NCBI GenBank assembly: GCA_016165875.1
Contig: JABBOT010000029.1
Span: 3,826,774 to 3,890,773 of the forward strand
DNA: 64,000 nt
Direction: 5' to 3'
Origin: Acanthopleura granulata
Taxonomy: Eukaryota > Mollusca > Polyplacophora > Chitonida > Chitonidae
The notes under the pieces are model-generated. The model saw only the letters and a list, made by a program, of their open reading frames with translations, had not been told where the DNA came from and ran no database searches. Positions 34,600 through 48,430 of the stretch are shown one piece after another. The first letter of the stretch is position 1. Every line of letters starts with the position of its first letter. A program made the position numbers and the translations under genes.

Positions 34600-34890
34600 G
34601 CATGTATGATTAGGTTTTACGTCGTACTTAGCAATTTTTCAGTTATTTGACAACGAGAATTCCTTACATTGTATATACTATGTTTTCTTGTGGCTGGGCG
34701 AGTTCCTAGCGCAGAAGTGCTGCCACTACTGGATCACCATGCCGACAACTCCAATCATGACACCCCTCCCAATCATGTTTCCTTAATTGCTATAAACACT
34801 CCGCTTTTAGTATGACCCGATTCGGGATTGACTCCGGATCTGCCGATCCCTAGGCGGACGCTGTAGCCACTAGACCACCGAGGCATGACG
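34600..34890 (-). mobile_element. tRNA-derived SINE, second family
   Basis: On the minus strand a tRNA-like head ('gcctcggtggtctagtggct', B box 'ggagtcaatcccga') is followed by a ~200-bp body ending 'ctaagtacgacgtaaaacct'. Different body from the main SINE. Confidence 0.65.
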
Positions 34891-35739
34891 AGATAACAGA
34901 ATAAAAATATTTATACAGTTTATACAAATGGCTCCGCCAGAAGCCATGCACAGAGGGTCAAAAAATAATCTGTTGAATGTGTAAATCTGATTTGGCATTA
35001 AAAGAGACCTAGTCTTCGCATATATATTGTGCTGTTATAAAAAAAATGTGTCGCAGCATTTAGAGTAAACGCGTGTCGTAGCCTTTAGACCAATCCTGAG
35101 GAAATCGGCCAGTACCTTATTGACGTAAAATATTCCGGTAATGATGAATACCCGTTAACAGGTTACATGTTTACGTAATATGTCAGGTTGCAGGTCTCTC
35201 TAATATTTCATTGTGCGTTCGGCCAAAAAGAAGAAAAGGAAATATGCATACTGTGGAACGGGTTAATGTGAGCTCTCTATTTTTTAGATATAACCTGTCG
35301 TATTACAGGATGTTCAACACACACTCAACTGCCTTGAAGGTTGCAGTAACATAGTTCTTCCCTAACCGGTTGACCGACCCTTTTGTTACTAATTCTCAAT
35401 GCAGACGTGTGCAGTGCAAAGAAATGAGTAAACCCATGCCCTGTTATGGATGAAACTAAAGCCTCCTTCGCACTAAATCAGAATCATCCAAAGCATGCGC
35501 AACTATCAGAACAACAACTGTCGGTTCAAATCTGAGTACAGAAATGTTCCTCCGAACTACAGGGAATGAGTACATTTATGTAGTGAATAAAATGTTAACA
35601 TCCTCTCTACGAAGCTCATCGACTCGTTTGTCAGTTCGTTTCCTTGATTGGGATTCAACGTGGCTTTCAACAATATTCCGTTCATATCACGACGGTAGTA
35701 TCTAGTAGCAGGCCCGACCTTTTACCGACATATTTTTAG

Positions 35740-35955
35740 TGCTACCTCACTTAAATGCTATGCCGAAGACACCAGACTGATACATATACCGTGCATAACT
35801 GGCCCTGTTCCTCTTATGTTGTGCACCAAGCGAGGTAGTGTGAGGATTACCGACGTTAATGTTTCAAGTATGACTCAGTTCGGGACTGAGCCTCGGATCT
35901 AGTATTTACGATGCAGACTCGCTGCCTCATGAACCGTTAGGGACAAGTAAAGATT
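35740..35955 (-). mobile_element. tRNA-derived SINE, second family, decayed copy
   Basis: Parallels 34600-34890: 'agtatgactcagttcgggac' matches 'agtatgacccgattcgggat', and 'ggatct' and 'gcagactcgctg' follow in the same order. Confidence 0.5.
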
Positions 35956-36144
35956 CAAATCTAAGCCTGTTACGTTACACTGTCGGGAAACTGATTTGGA
36001 ATGCCAACTCGTACTCATTTCTTTGGTGCATTCCCTATTTCCTTGGGACGATAGAGGTTTATAAGTAAACTTTTGACTTGTACGGGGGTTCTGTTATAAT
36101 TAGAAGAACTCCAGGCGTCACCATGTAAACTTTATCCTTTTCGA

Positions 36145-36255
36145 TTTGTGTTATTCGTCGTCTTAGGAAACTGGGGATGACATTACTGACCCCAACGCCC
36201 GTTTTGTTGACGTCTGGTATACAAAGGTCAGTTCCGAACTTTCGATTTCCTTGTC
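36145..36255. repeat. Dispersed repeat, copy 1 (matches 52443-52560)
   Basis: Shares 'tttgtgttatt', 'ggaaactg', 'aacgcccgttttgttgacg' and 'ctggtatac' in the same order with 52443-52560. Unknown element type. Confidence 0.5.
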
Positions 36256-36418
36256 GACATTTTGAAAAATTTCTACTCTACCCTCGGCAGGAGGTCCAGC
36301 CGAATAATGGCGTCTTGCACAGTTTGGAGCCCTTGACGAGTGAAGACACCTGATCAAATCCTCGTCTCGCTGTTACCGGACGTTTGTTCGGTGGGCTTTG
36401 TCAACTAACCTGTTACAT

Positions 36419-36525
36419 TTAACATAATATTAAGTTCGGATGACAGAATAGAATATGTGACTGCAACATAATATTAAGCTCTGGTGATAGAATAGAATAT
36501 GTTATTGCAACATAATATTATACTT
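36419..36525. repeat. ~44-bp tandem repeat, 2.5 units
   Basis: Units start 'acataatattaagttcgg' and contain 'gatagaatagaatatg'. Confidence 0.75.
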
Positions 36526-37679
36526 TGAAGAAAAAAAACAACAACAAAAATACAAGAAAACAAAACAATAGTTCATTGCTTCCAACAGTAAGCTTGTCGT
36601 ATATGACATAACTGTTTGTACATGACCTATTTTGTTATCACTCAGAAAACATAGCCTTCTGTGATTTTGGCAGACTAGCTTTTTAGAGTGAAGGCCTTAA
36701 CGTGAGTGAAGGATAAACTTGACCACCGTTGGTCCGTACGCTGCAGATAATACAGATCACTGTTATGGGCCTACAGGAGGCAGGGTTAAGTTGAGTGTTC
36801 GAATCTTGCCGTTTATCCCCGTACACTGTGGATATGCCAGATCAAGGTTATACAGAAATGAGGACGCACAAGGCAGTCAGGATGACAATGGTAGGCATAG
36901 CGGTAAAAATGAATTCCAACAAAGAATTATCGACTCTGGTGGTTGAGCATGCGCATTTTTTGGCGCATTCGCTGTGGCCTTGAGAATGGTAACTGAGATA
37001 TATAGTAGCTGAAGAACCCGGCGTGGAATGGGCCAGTGCGTAGTACCTAAAGGCGTACACCGTGGGTAGACTAGCGATCAGCGCCAGGGTTGAGCGGGGC
37101 TCGATGGGACGCTAATTATCCAGAGCTGAGAGTTCTTCCGGCAGGCTGGCGACAACCCCTCGGTGGAGAGCTGGAGTTATGCCGCCTCTCTAGGTGACCG
37201 CGGGACGCGGGACGATGAACGAGCCTGGTGACTAGCCCTTTACTAGTGTTGTTATCACTGAGCATGAGCGGGGACAGTCACATTCACTGAACCTACTCAC
37301 TCTACCCCTGATATTTGTTATCTTTGTGCGGTCACTTCTGGGACGATTGTCAACACGCTGTTCCCCCAGCTGTTACGTAGTCACCCCGCGGAGGGCAGGC
37401 CTTTTACTGATTATTGTTGTCCGAAAAAAAATTATAACAGGCGTGTACCAGTAGAAAGTATGTTTGGCGGAGAGAGAAGTTGCCCTGGGTCTGTGTGTAC
37501 CTGTATTGGACATTGTTAGTTCCAGTCATACATTGAGGTGTGTGACTCGAGAAGCGCGGATATAACAGGCCTGCCAGCGTTATTCTGCGGAGATAGTTTA
37601 CAAGATGAAAGAACGTAAGCGCCCCCGAGGAAAGGACACCAATGGCAGCGGAAAGGTAAAGTCTGTACTCTGCGGTCTA

Positions 37680-37805
37680 ACATGCTTCTTAACTCCATTG
37701 GTGTTTTACGCCGTACTCCAGAATGTTTCACTTATGCGATGGCAGCCAACACTATAGTGGGAGGAAACCGGGCAGAGCCGAGAGAAACCCACGACCGTGT
37801 GCGCA
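37680..37805 (-). mobile_element. SINE, main family, 3' part
   Basis: 'gtgttttacgccgtactcca', 'gaatgtttcacttatgcgat' and 'gtgggaggaaaccgggcaga' read through the reversed body in family order; the head is absent. Confidence 0.75.
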
Positions 37806-38384
37806 TAATGGTTTTAGAATGTGAGCTAACGTGAGCTCTTACCAATTACATCGGTAATGACAACAATGCATACGATGTTCGGACAGATAATCTATGTCCG
37901 AGTTTGTTGGTACTCTTCGACGAAAAACACACCAACACCAGTCGGTTATTGACCAAACTCTTCCGAACAAGTCAGAAATAACAACATTAATAGTATCTCT
38001 GCCTTTTTTTACTTTTTTGTGCGTACCTAATCCTATTTCGACGTGTAATGACAACATTTGTTAGCCGAAAGCACCTGTGATCGGTCCAATGTTTTTTGCA
38101 TGTTAGTTGTCGGTGGAATATATAACATGGATGAATTATTTCCAGCGGGAGTTAGCTGGCAAATGCAAACTGTTGCAGCGAGCATTTAGATAGTATATGA
38201 TTTAGTCTTTAGCCAAGCTTACATAAAGTGCCCTATATGTAGACCAATGAGTTGAATGGTAACAGTGGCGATATCACATTTGCGTTTTAATTAAAGCGAA
38301 AGTTAAATGTCGTTGCTATATTATTTGGGCAATTTGTTTTTTTTATCATTATATGGCCCTGGTGAAAAACCTAGTTTACTTTTG

Positions 38385-38575
38385 ATAACATCTGTCATTA
38401 GGTAAAGCTTGGTAATGCCCGTATACTCCAGGATCCTATTTGTGATAACATTTCTTACGTGTTACGTGTTCGTAATCCAGGCTTCCACTTGTGATAACGT
38501 TTGTTACATGTTCGTAAATCCAGCATTCTACTTGTGATAACGCTTGTTAGGTGTTCCCAGTTACAGGATTTCTAA
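38385..38575. repeat. ~57-bp degenerate tandem repeat
   Basis: Three units of 'cttgtgataacgtttgttac' plus 'gtgttcgtaatccag'. Confidence 0.6.
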
Positions 38576-39637
38576 GAAGGGTTTATTCACGTTTTTCACC
38601 TTATTCCATGTTTTTTTTTACTTCAAACGAAAATAGTCTCATAGCGATGAAGCCATTTGATACGGAGTGCCCTACTACACGGATATCCCGGGGGTACTTT
38701 TCCTTATCATAGAGAAATATTCTAATGGCCAATGTTTCGCCCACTTTCACATTTTGTTCTTTTTTTTTTCAAACAAATCCGACATTTTTATCTATCGCGA
38801 ATAAAGGTGTGGCGTTTTAATCCCGTTCAATGTTGATAGTACATAAAATTCTATCCCCTGTCGTGCATACATGCATAACTCATTAATCGTCCAGTCATTT
38901 TCTTGCCTTATACATTGAGTTGTTATATGACTAACGTTTCATTTCACGTAGGATTGGCAAGTAATAGGACAATTTATGATCCAGTGACCGATAGGATCAC
39001 TTGCTAAATGGAATCCCCCGCAAGGAAGTCAGTTTGTTTCATTTGACCTGTCAACTACATACCTGTATTTTCATTGGCTCCCATAATTGTATCATATGTA
39101 ATATACCAGCCTATCAGATGTCTGCCTGCTCGTAACTGCAGTGTAGCGCTGACAGGCACTGCTAACGTTACAACCTGTGGCATATGTTGCCTAGGCTGTT
39201 ATGTGATATTCTGACACGATATAGCAATTCTATAAAGTATCGTATTGCTCAATACGCGTACACGTTCCAAGGCCGGAGCACGCGTACATTTTATAGATTT
39301 CCAATACCATAGGTTTTCATAAAACTTTTTTTTTCTCGGTCAATTGTACTTGCACCAATGAAAGTTGCCAAGCTGTCGCTGTTTAGAATCGGCAGGGCAG
39401 CACAGGAAAGACGGCTGCGTGTGAAACTTGATCTGGTCAACGTTGTGTAGCAGAATTTAAATGCGATTTTCATGTTGATATGATTCTGGAATTGCTATTT
39501 ATTCAGCGGCTTACAAAAATCAATGTTGACAAAAGTGACAGTCATAGGTACAAACCTGACAAATACCAAAATCTGCCTGCAGAGAGTAAGGTTACTCTTT
39601 TAGAATGACATCATTTCAACTAGAGTTTTAGGATCTT

Positions 39638-39735
39638 AGTGTGAGCCGACTTAGGCTAAGCCGAGCCAAGCACTTCATCTCTTAGTGTGAGCCGACTTTA
39701 GCCAAGCCAAGCACCTCATTTGTTAGTGTGAACCG
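39638..39735. repeat. ~45-bp tandem repeat, two units and a partial
   Basis: 'cttagtgtgagccgactta' and 'gccaagcacttcat' occur twice, and a third 'ttagtgtgaaccga' follows. Confidence 0.65.
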
Positions 39736-42700
39736 ATAGTTCACACAAGCAGTTATCATTGGGACATTGATATTCGCCACAAAAATGGGGAAGCATTTTT
39801 AAAAGCTGCCAATGAAAAGTTCATAATCCTAGCTTCAATGTACCGGTCGAGTTTGCACGTGGAACAAAAGTGAACGATATAGAAAGGAAACGACGTGATT
39901 TACACGCAATCTCAAAAACGGCGGCTTCGTCCAAAAACAATGGACCCTTCCTTTTTTACTGCAGTTATCACAGCGTATACGCAGTGAATGAAGCCATTAT
40001 TTCTTGATGGAAATACTGATTAAGCAATGCGAGCAAACCCAGAGTGCAACGATGCCATGTCCGGTAACCCTATAGCTGTTCATCCAAATGCGCAGGCAGT
40101 AACAATAACATTGGTCAAACTAGAAATGGATTAATCCCTCCACGGCCCAACGAGCGTCCTGTAATAGGCTATAATAATTGAAACAAATCCAGGAATATCC
40201 ACCTGTCATATCAGTGACGTTATTAATATATCCATAATGCAAATGCAGGGCGATGTGGACGATGACACCTCGCCCAACCACTGATGTCCAGATAACACCG
40301 TATCATTGATTGCCATTGTGTGTTTTATTGGAATGTATAGGCTGATAATAATGCTGGTCAGTAGAGCGTGGCTGTTACAAGGGTACTGGACGTGACATTC
40401 TGCGGTCCACCTGAAGGGAATGGCCCATACACCCGATACCCCCTCCTCCGAACTACTCCAAGCTCTCCCAAAACCAAGCCTGAGATTAATAACTAATGGT
40501 GGCCATTATGATATTTGTAATGGATCCTGATGATTGGAGCTAATACAGTAACTCGTCAACAACGGGATCGGTCAGTTCATGCGTATAGCTGTAAATGATA
40601 GAAAACCGTATGTACTTGTAGTTATATAGCTACTGGAAGCATCCATTGTTGGTTTTCATTACGTTTTAACCCTTGAGAATAGACTTCATGACCAAATCGC
40701 ACGTGTCTACTTACGTTTGGTTAACATCACATAATGTTACGGATGTATTATGAGGTCGAAAAATTCAAAATACACAACCTAGAGTACAGACGAAATGTGT
40801 ATTGTGCAATTATGCGGGGTGTATGCTGTGAAAGCTTGTTTAGGTATCACTTGCAGTTTTTTTTTGTTTTTTTTTTAGTAAATTATTCCCACAATGAAAT
40901 CACCTTAGTCTAAAATTTGAACACACTTGCCTCTGGAATGTTCAATGAAAAGATATCTATATTAACGATAACTCTGTTACAACCAAATTGGCCTAGGATG
41001 CTGATATCCAAATCGCCGGGTATACCCACCATACTGGTTTCATGACTTAGAATACATGACCTTTCAAAAAAAATCGGCCTTGTTAGAACCTGGCAGTTTT
41101 ATTCATTGGGCTTCAAGGACAATTTATTTGTGTTGACAAAAATGTCGGATAATCGATGCCAGCGTATATCTGACTATATTTATTAAAGTTTACATGGTTA
41201 GGAATCCAAACTGTGACGACAGAGGCTTTCTCTCCAAAGGCCAAAACCTTAATAGTTATAGGAAAACAAAATGTTTCATGAGGAATGTTCAAACTTGGCT
41301 GAAATCGTCCTATCACTGCATAGAATCAGTCGCCAAAATTTGACCGATTTGGTGCATGTGTTTCACTGTTTAATCTGGATTAAAGTTTTAGGTTAAAGCA
41401 CAAAATAGTTTTGTGAAAGAAGCACCTGATATATTCTACAGAAGATGGCAATATGTAGATTGTATGTAGGATTCGGACGCCTGCACGTGCTATCGGCATT
41501 AGACCAGAATGACCTGTTGACCTCCAGCAAAACGCGCATATGTTTTCCTGTTTGCAGCCTCATCAAACATGGTCTCTGTATCCTATAAAATCTACAGTGA
41601 TGCCTATAACTGTTTAAAGAGATCGCTGAAATCATGCTGCACATTGTATGGATGAAAGGAACGCACGCACATCAAGTATCACAAGAAACAAATGTTGACA
41701 TCGAGTGTTTGCCCTGTCTGACACCATTTAAGTCCTGCCTGATCGCATGAGTTTGGCGTTTTTTTCAGAGAATTTTAGAAACGGGTACAAAATTTGCTAG
41801 TGGTGCATGGCGGAAATGCAAATGGTGAGTAGAGCGCGAGGCATGCGCTATGAAAAATAAGCTTAATGAGTGTACGCGAACAGTGGTACTTTGTCTCTCT
41901 GAATATTTCCGTTTTTATTTCGACAGTCCCGTTTCAACAAGAACAACAACATGCATCAACAAAACATTATGGAACTATTTCTGATTTCTCGGATAAAGCA
42001 TTGCTGGTGTGTATTTTACCCCGCTGAAGTCAGTGTGTTGTGGAGATTTGACTATGTAAATATCTGTACTTACGAAAATGGCAAAGTGTTATCTGCCTTT
42101 CTGTTTTTACAGTCTGACTTCCTGAGTGAAACACAAGCCATGTTCTAATGAGCAGGTAACAAATCATCTCATGAGTAGGTACTTGTTTTGTTGTCTTTAG
42201 TCAAATCGATCCAAGGCTGAGAAAAAATGACAAAGTTTTATTTGTACTTCTCTGCGGTTTTCTGTCTAAAGTGTTACTTCCTGAATGAAGCCAATGTCAT
42301 GTTCAAATAGTGGTCTGACACATTATCCACTGAAGTTGTATCTGTTTTTTTTCCACTGATCCAATCGCTCAAAGTCTTAAACACCCCCCCCCCCCTCCAC
42401 CGGACCCACCTCCTCGAAATAATGCACATCCTTATCAATCACCATTAAGTTTCTGTCTCAGATCGAAGCCTTCATACTGTTTTGTTCGCAGTCATTGCAT
42501 GTATATCCGCAAAAACGAAGTGCTGTTGTTTTTTGGGTTTTTTTTGCACACGGTGTTGCACTGAATCCTAAGCGACATCCTGCTATTTTACCTTACTCTG
42601 GCTATTGTCAAATGCTGCTGCTCTGACGCAAAGATCGATCTGTGGTATTTTTAATAGAAAATTCTGGCAGGCCATCGATCAGAGGTTTCCTAATGTTTGT

Positions 42701-45480
42701 TGTCTTTGAGAGTATTAATTGTTCACCCCTCTCTTCCTCCCTCCCAACTTTCTCACCGTCTCTGTCCCTACCTATTTCTACACGGTCACGATGCCCCAAG
42801 TTCCAACGTAATCAAACCGGCCTCAGCTGTATTTAGTGATCTTTTCCTGCTTGCGCAATTTCCCCACCCTACTTTTTAATTTGCTTATTTGCTTAAGAAT
42901 TACCTGGAAAAAGCCAATAAATGCTCTCTCCAGGCAACGGCTAACCCATCCCGTGCGTCTCAGTAGAGTCTGGGGTTTAGTCCGGGTACCCGGGAGATCC
43001 AATCAATCAATCAATCAGTCAATCATTCTGAGAAGACCTCTCGGCTGTAGAATCACCAGGATAAACTGTCTCTTAACACATGCAGAAACAGAATCGCTCT
43101 AATACGTCGTTTTCTACCTAAATCTATTTCATGAAACCTGTTTTTCCGCCAGCAGAAAAACAAATATAACCTTTCGATTAAATATCACTATTCCTGCAGA
43201 TTTTTAAGGCGATATATTGTTAACTTCATCTAATTTAATGTTGTGTAGAACGCAGTCTTACGTGCGTAGATTCCTCTCACTGATCCGTTTGAATATCAAT
43301 GCTGAATACAATGTATTACGCTGCAACTGAGTTATAAAAACATGGATTACGAGAGTACAGGAATTCGTATGGAAGAAAACTCGGTCAGTGAGGGTTTGTT
43401 TGCTCGCTCTCTGTTGGACTGCCGTCATATAAGGGAAAAAGTCTTGACACGAGCATAAAGTACAAAATAAATCAATGGATCCTTTTTAATCCATTTTGAT
43501 TGATTTTGGGGTGATTAATTTACATCCTGCACCACACGATGGGGTCCCAGAGCCATACCTGTAGGCGTTAAGACAGGATTATTTCATGCCTAGATATATA
43601 ATCCAAAAGTATTGTTGGTTCACTGGAAATACGCGATCATTTTGTTTCCTCTCGAAAACCCTCTAGACATTGTAAATATTAATGTAAATCCCGACACTCG
43701 ACAACGCACAAATGAAGCACAATTAACCGGGATCATTGAACAGAACTGGCAGAGACGCCCGGACTTGTTTTAAAGACAGTCAATTAAGGGAGGGTCCTCG
43801 CTGCAAAATTGTTAACTAAATGCTGCAACACTCTTGATCAAATCAATGGATTGATTTAATAATTTATGACCCACAGATTGATTTAATGGTACAACTCCAG
43901 CAACCATAGTATTTTCTTTGATTTTGGCACAGTCCGATGTTTTGGATCCAACCAAAGTTCTTTCCGCATCATATGTTTTTTCGTTTTACATCCAAGTATC
44001 TACGTTGTTGTATTTGCTTCAAGGATGATTAATGTAAATGGCGGTTGCTATGCAAAAATCGCCTCTACACGCATGGTTCTGACATTATTTTCAAAGAGAG
44101 GCTATAAGCTTCTTTTAATATTTGCATAATGTATAGGATATTACGACTGACGGGTAATAATGATGTGGAATTAGAACGCATCGGTAATACTTATTTGTGG
44201 GATGTGTTGTATAATTCTTTGCAATAATTTGGTTATGTTGGCATTAAGTGGTTTGGAATTACCGGTACTCTCTGGAAGCAAGTCAGTCGTGTGCAGCTCT
44301 TAGTGGACACTGTTCACAGATTAGCTGCTAATTGGTTTTCCATGTGAAGTAATGATAGGAAATTTCCATAGATAGATAAACTGTAAGATCCAGTAGTTTA
44401 AACCTATAAGCGTGTGCTAAAACATAAGCTAATCATATAAAGACGTCGAAATTTAGCCACATGACTTATATATGCGTTGAAATACAGTTATTTGACTGGT
44501 AAGTACCTTAAAATAGTTATATTACCCATAAAATGCTCTATATGGTAGATGTCATCAAGGTAATGGGGCATCAATGCAATTCACAATCGATGTGACCTGT
44601 TACACAGGTGTGCAAAAACAAAGAAGATAAACCCTCGGGTGTTGTTGGGTCAATAATGCACACCTGTATACATGGGTCTCCACTCCGTGAAAACGTATCC
44701 CCTGTTCTGCTAGTAAACATCATAATGTACACTCTAGTGAGATATCCAAGTGCAATCAAACATTCCTGGTGAGTTTAGAATGTTTTCGTTACTCAGTGTG
44801 TTATGACAATTGATAGCGTTTATCCCGTGTAAATACGAATGCACAGCTAACAGGTATACAGTTAGAGTTCATTAGACTCCATGTTCCACACCGCACATAA
44901 CTCACCCGATTCTGGGATGGTAGAATATTGCATTTGTTAGGGAACAGTGTCGATTGCCTTCGGAACGTGTGAGGCGAGTGTTATGAGTTTAGCGGAGCGT
45001 CTCCCAGGAGCGCCCAGTCCGCGGCCAATAAGTCCGGAAACGTGACTGAACATGGCATCCCTGTCCTGTATCAGTTAACCGCCTTTTTTCCGTATTTGCC
45101 TTCCTCAATATTTTCCCAGTTTCTGTTCTTTCATCTTCTTTTGCTAGGCTTAAAATCCACGCACGATCAAGAATTACGGTCAGCAACTTCAACCCTATAA
45201 ACGCGCCGTGGTTTTGTCTCCTTACATCAAAAAGAAAACAATGCTGTGTGTTCTCGGGTAATGACAGCAGGTTGATTGTTTAAATGCCACCGCATCAAGG
45301 TCATACATCGCCTGTAACACGTAATATCTTTACTGTTTTTAGCACTGTATCATCTGCACGATAAGACGTTTTTGTCAACCACACAGGACGTATGTTAACA
45401 CAATTACACACACAAACAGACTGCAGAAGTAGGATATTAGACGCAACGCGTCCACAGAAGAAGTATTTTGCTTTACCCAC

Positions 45481-45605
45481 GCCATCACAGGGGGAATGGG
45501 TCATTACACCCACAAGTCCACCCCATTACAGGGGGAATGGGTCATTACACCCACAAGTCCACGCCATTACAGGGGGAATGGATCATTACACCCACAAGTC
45601 CACAC
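45481..45605. repeat. 41-bp tandem repeat, three units
   Basis: Units 'ccattacagggggaatgggt' continuing 'cattacacccacaagtccac' at 45482, 45523 and 45564. Confidence 0.85.
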
Positions 45606-45738
45606 AAACAGTCTTTTCTTTTACCTACGCCTTCAGCGCTTGACACATTATTACACCCACAGATCCAGATAAATGACTTGTCATCAAACCCACAGAGCAC
45701 AAAGCTCTAGCTTGCCACTTTAAACGCACATGCACTGA

Positions 45739-45875
45739 GTGTGTCATTATGCCAACTCCGCCACACAAAGTGTTTGTCATTATAACAACTCAGCCACACA
45801 AAGAGTTTGTCATTATACCAACTCAGCCCCACAAAGTGTTTGTCATTATATCAACTCATCGACAGAGTTTGTCGT
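45739..45875. repeat. 33-bp tandem repeat, four units
   Basis: 'gtcattat' recurs at 45743, 45776, 45809 and 45842, followed each time by 'caactcagccacacaaag'-like sequence. Confidence 0.85.
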
Positions 45876-46562
45876 ACCCACACATCCACAGACGGAGCAT
45901 GATTTACACCCAGATGGTCACAAATTGGACAAGCCATTACGTAAAACCCCTTAATTGGGCTAATCGATACCAGAGACGAGCGTGTTATCACACGGCACCG
46001 TCAGACACACACCTTCTTACCAATTGTCTTCCTGATCAACGGAAAGGACTTTCATGTCGAGTTTGTAAGTAGAGGACAGCAGCGGTATTGACAAAACCGT
46101 TTGTCAGAGTAGCTAGGATCCTGTCCACTGTGTGTGGAAAGTTAGACCATAGACGTTGAAATGAACGTTTAGCAGTGAAAAGATCATTTCGACAACTCCC
46201 TGAGAGCATCGTTAAGAAAGCACGAACCGTAATTGTTTACTGTGTGTGCATTCAGTATTCATGTCATACACACTTGTTCAACACGGACCACTGAGTGATC
46301 ATATTGATCTGCTCTATGTGCCATGGGCTAGTGAACACGGATAAACCCATAATCATGCTGGTCATACCTAATTGCAGATCCCACATTAGAACAGTTTACC
46401 AGCCTAACGAACAGGACATAATTTTTTCAGCCGCCATTGTCCGCAGCACTGGACATTAGCCACCTTTTACGACTTAACTCGCCTATACAACATTGTATAC
46501 ATGTATGGTACATCAGAGGCATATGGTTACGCGTCGTACGTGAAAGTGTATGCGGAACGTCA

Positions 46563-46584
46563 TGACGTCATGTGGGTGACGTCA
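46563..46584. promoter_or_regulatory. Pair of palindromic CRE octamers
   Basis: Two perfect TGACGTCA sites at 46563-46570 and 46577-46584, about 2 kb upstream of the proposed TRPC first exon. This octamer is the consensus for CREB/ATF bZIP factors. Function is inferred from sequence only. Confidence 0.4.
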
Positions 46585-47302
46585 TCGGTTTACGAGAACC
46601 TTCAAACGGAGATGGTTTAGCTGGAGATCACTGTTCTCGCGCAAATTCAAAATGTGAAAATTTCTAATTATTCTGAGCCATTGGAGACTTTATTTTAAAG
46701 TTCGTATGAATCACAACAGTCTATTCAGTGTTGTATATAGCTTTCACCTTCCCTGTCCTAGCTTTGACCCCTTAACTTGATGGTAAAGCACCCGGAAAAA
46801 GAGCGTGGTATTTTTGGCTACAGATGCATACTATTCCCTGTAGCGTACATATAGTGACCCTTTGATGATGTAACAAATGTGCAAACAAGCTGAAGTTTCT
46901 TGATTTGCATGTGACACCGGGCCCACGCCGACTGTTGCATAATTACATCTCATAACCTCATCCGTTGTATATGTATATGTATGAATCACAAAGTTGAGAG
47001 GTTTGTCTCATTTTGTGATGGAATAACACAATGTGTATACAGATGAAACTGACACGTAGCCTAAATAGGTCTATGGTGGCAAATTAATGTCTCTTTTAAA
47101 TTTATTTCTGAAATTAAAATTATCTTAGAACTGTTTTTAAAATTTTGCCATGAACTTTGTACACCAGAACTCTTTTATGAGGATGGCTATTGAATACACA
47201 CGATAGAACTAAACGCTTTACATGCTGACGTCAAACCTACATGAGATGGTATGCCTGTAAGATGAGCTAAGAATCGAGCCTACAGCGTATAAAGTGCAAT
47301 CA

Positions 47303-48110
47303 GTGTCATTGTGAGAAGTAGTGCAGTAATATAAACTTTTACTTTTCTGGTATTCAGTCAGTGTCATTATGATAAGTAGTGTACTAGTAATATAAACTTT
47401 TACTTTTCTGGTATTCAGTCAGTGTCATTATGATAAGTAGTGTACCAGTAATATAAACTTTTACTTTTCTGGTATTCAGTCAGTGTCATTATGATAAGTA
47501 GTGTACCAGTAATATAAACTTTTACTTTTCTGGTATTCAGTCAGTGTCATTATGATAAGTAGTGTACCAGTAATATAAACTTTTACTTTTCTGGTATTCA
47601 GTCAGTGTCATTATGATAAGTAGTGTACCAGTAATATAAACTTTTACTTTTCTGGTATTCAGTCAGTGTCATTATGATAAGTAGTGTACCAGTAATATAA
47701 ACTTTTACTTTTCTGGTATTCAGTCAGTGTCATTATGATAAGTAGTGTACTAGTAATATAAACTTTTACTTTTCTGGTATTCAGTCAGTGTCATTATGAT
47801 AAGTAGTGTACCAGTAATATAAACTTTTACTTTTCTGGTATTCAGTCAGTGTCATTATGATAAGTAGTGTACCAGTAATATAAACTTTTACTTTTCTGGT
47901 ATTCAGTCAGTGTCATTATGATAAGTAGTGTACCAGTAATATAAACTTTTACTTTTCTGGTATTCAGTCAGTGTCATTATGATAAGTAGTGTACCAGTAA
48001 TATAAACTTTTACTTTTCTGGTATTCAGTCAGCCTTATTATGTTAAGTAGTGTACCATTAATGTAAACCTTTTCTGGTATTCAATCTGGTATATTATCTA
48101 GCATGTTGTC
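47303..48110. repeat. 61-bp minisatellite, about 13 units
   Basis: Eleven nearly identical 61-bp units start at 47361 and every 61 bp to 47971 (unit contains 'gtgtcattatgataagtagt'). A 58-bp variant unit precedes them and a decayed unit follows from 48032. The array ends ~300 bp before the TATA-like box of the proposed TRPC first exon. Confidence 0.95.
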
Positions 48111-48423
48111 AATGTGAACTGTTCCTTGTCTGGTATCTTGTGTTCAAATGATTGTGCCTCGGAGAACACCAACTGAGTGTCATCCCGACGTTTTGGTACA
48201 AGTTATTCACAGCCAGCTGTTAGTTTATTTAAATAGCCCACCATCGGTTCAACCTACAAAGTAGGTTAGTCGTCTTTTGTGGATTATGCCTCATTTTCAT
48301 AAAGTCTTTGTTGAAACTGTTTGACTAACAGTTATTCTGACGGGGTGACAGCAGTTGTTGTTGGCAATGTACCGGTTTGTTGTTCTTCCGTTTCATCAAT
48401 AGGCCTTTTCGGCGGACTCTCTG

Positions 48424-48430
48424 TATAAAG
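48424..48430 (+). promoter_or_regulatory. TRPC: TATA-like box upstream of TRPC exon 1
   Basis: TATAAAG, 148 bp upstream of the proposed start codon. Plausible core promoter element; no transcript evidence. Confidence 0.25.

Larger units (their letters stand above)
31563..48410. other. Gene-poor interval between the duplication and the TRPC gene
   Basis: About 17 kb in which I see no exon with both good splice sites and recognisable protein. Open frames are short and mostly explained by tandem repeats. Individual repeats and SINE copies are listed separately. The parts 39.8-45.4 kb and 45.9-46.5 kb hold nothing I can name beyond an (AATC)n run near 43000. Confidence 0.5.

Noticed and set aside
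36856..37260. GC-rich stretch as a possible structured RNA gene
   Set aside because: No recognisable snRNA, rRNA or tRNA signature by eye.
45392..46072. Overlapping open frames with His/Thr/Pro repeats
   Set aside because: Generated by the 41-bp and 33-bp tandem repeats; no splice sites or similarity.
47303..48110. Regular direct repeats suggesting a CRISPR array
   Set aside because: Units are contiguous with no unique spacers, and the DNA is animal nuclear; it is a minisatellite.
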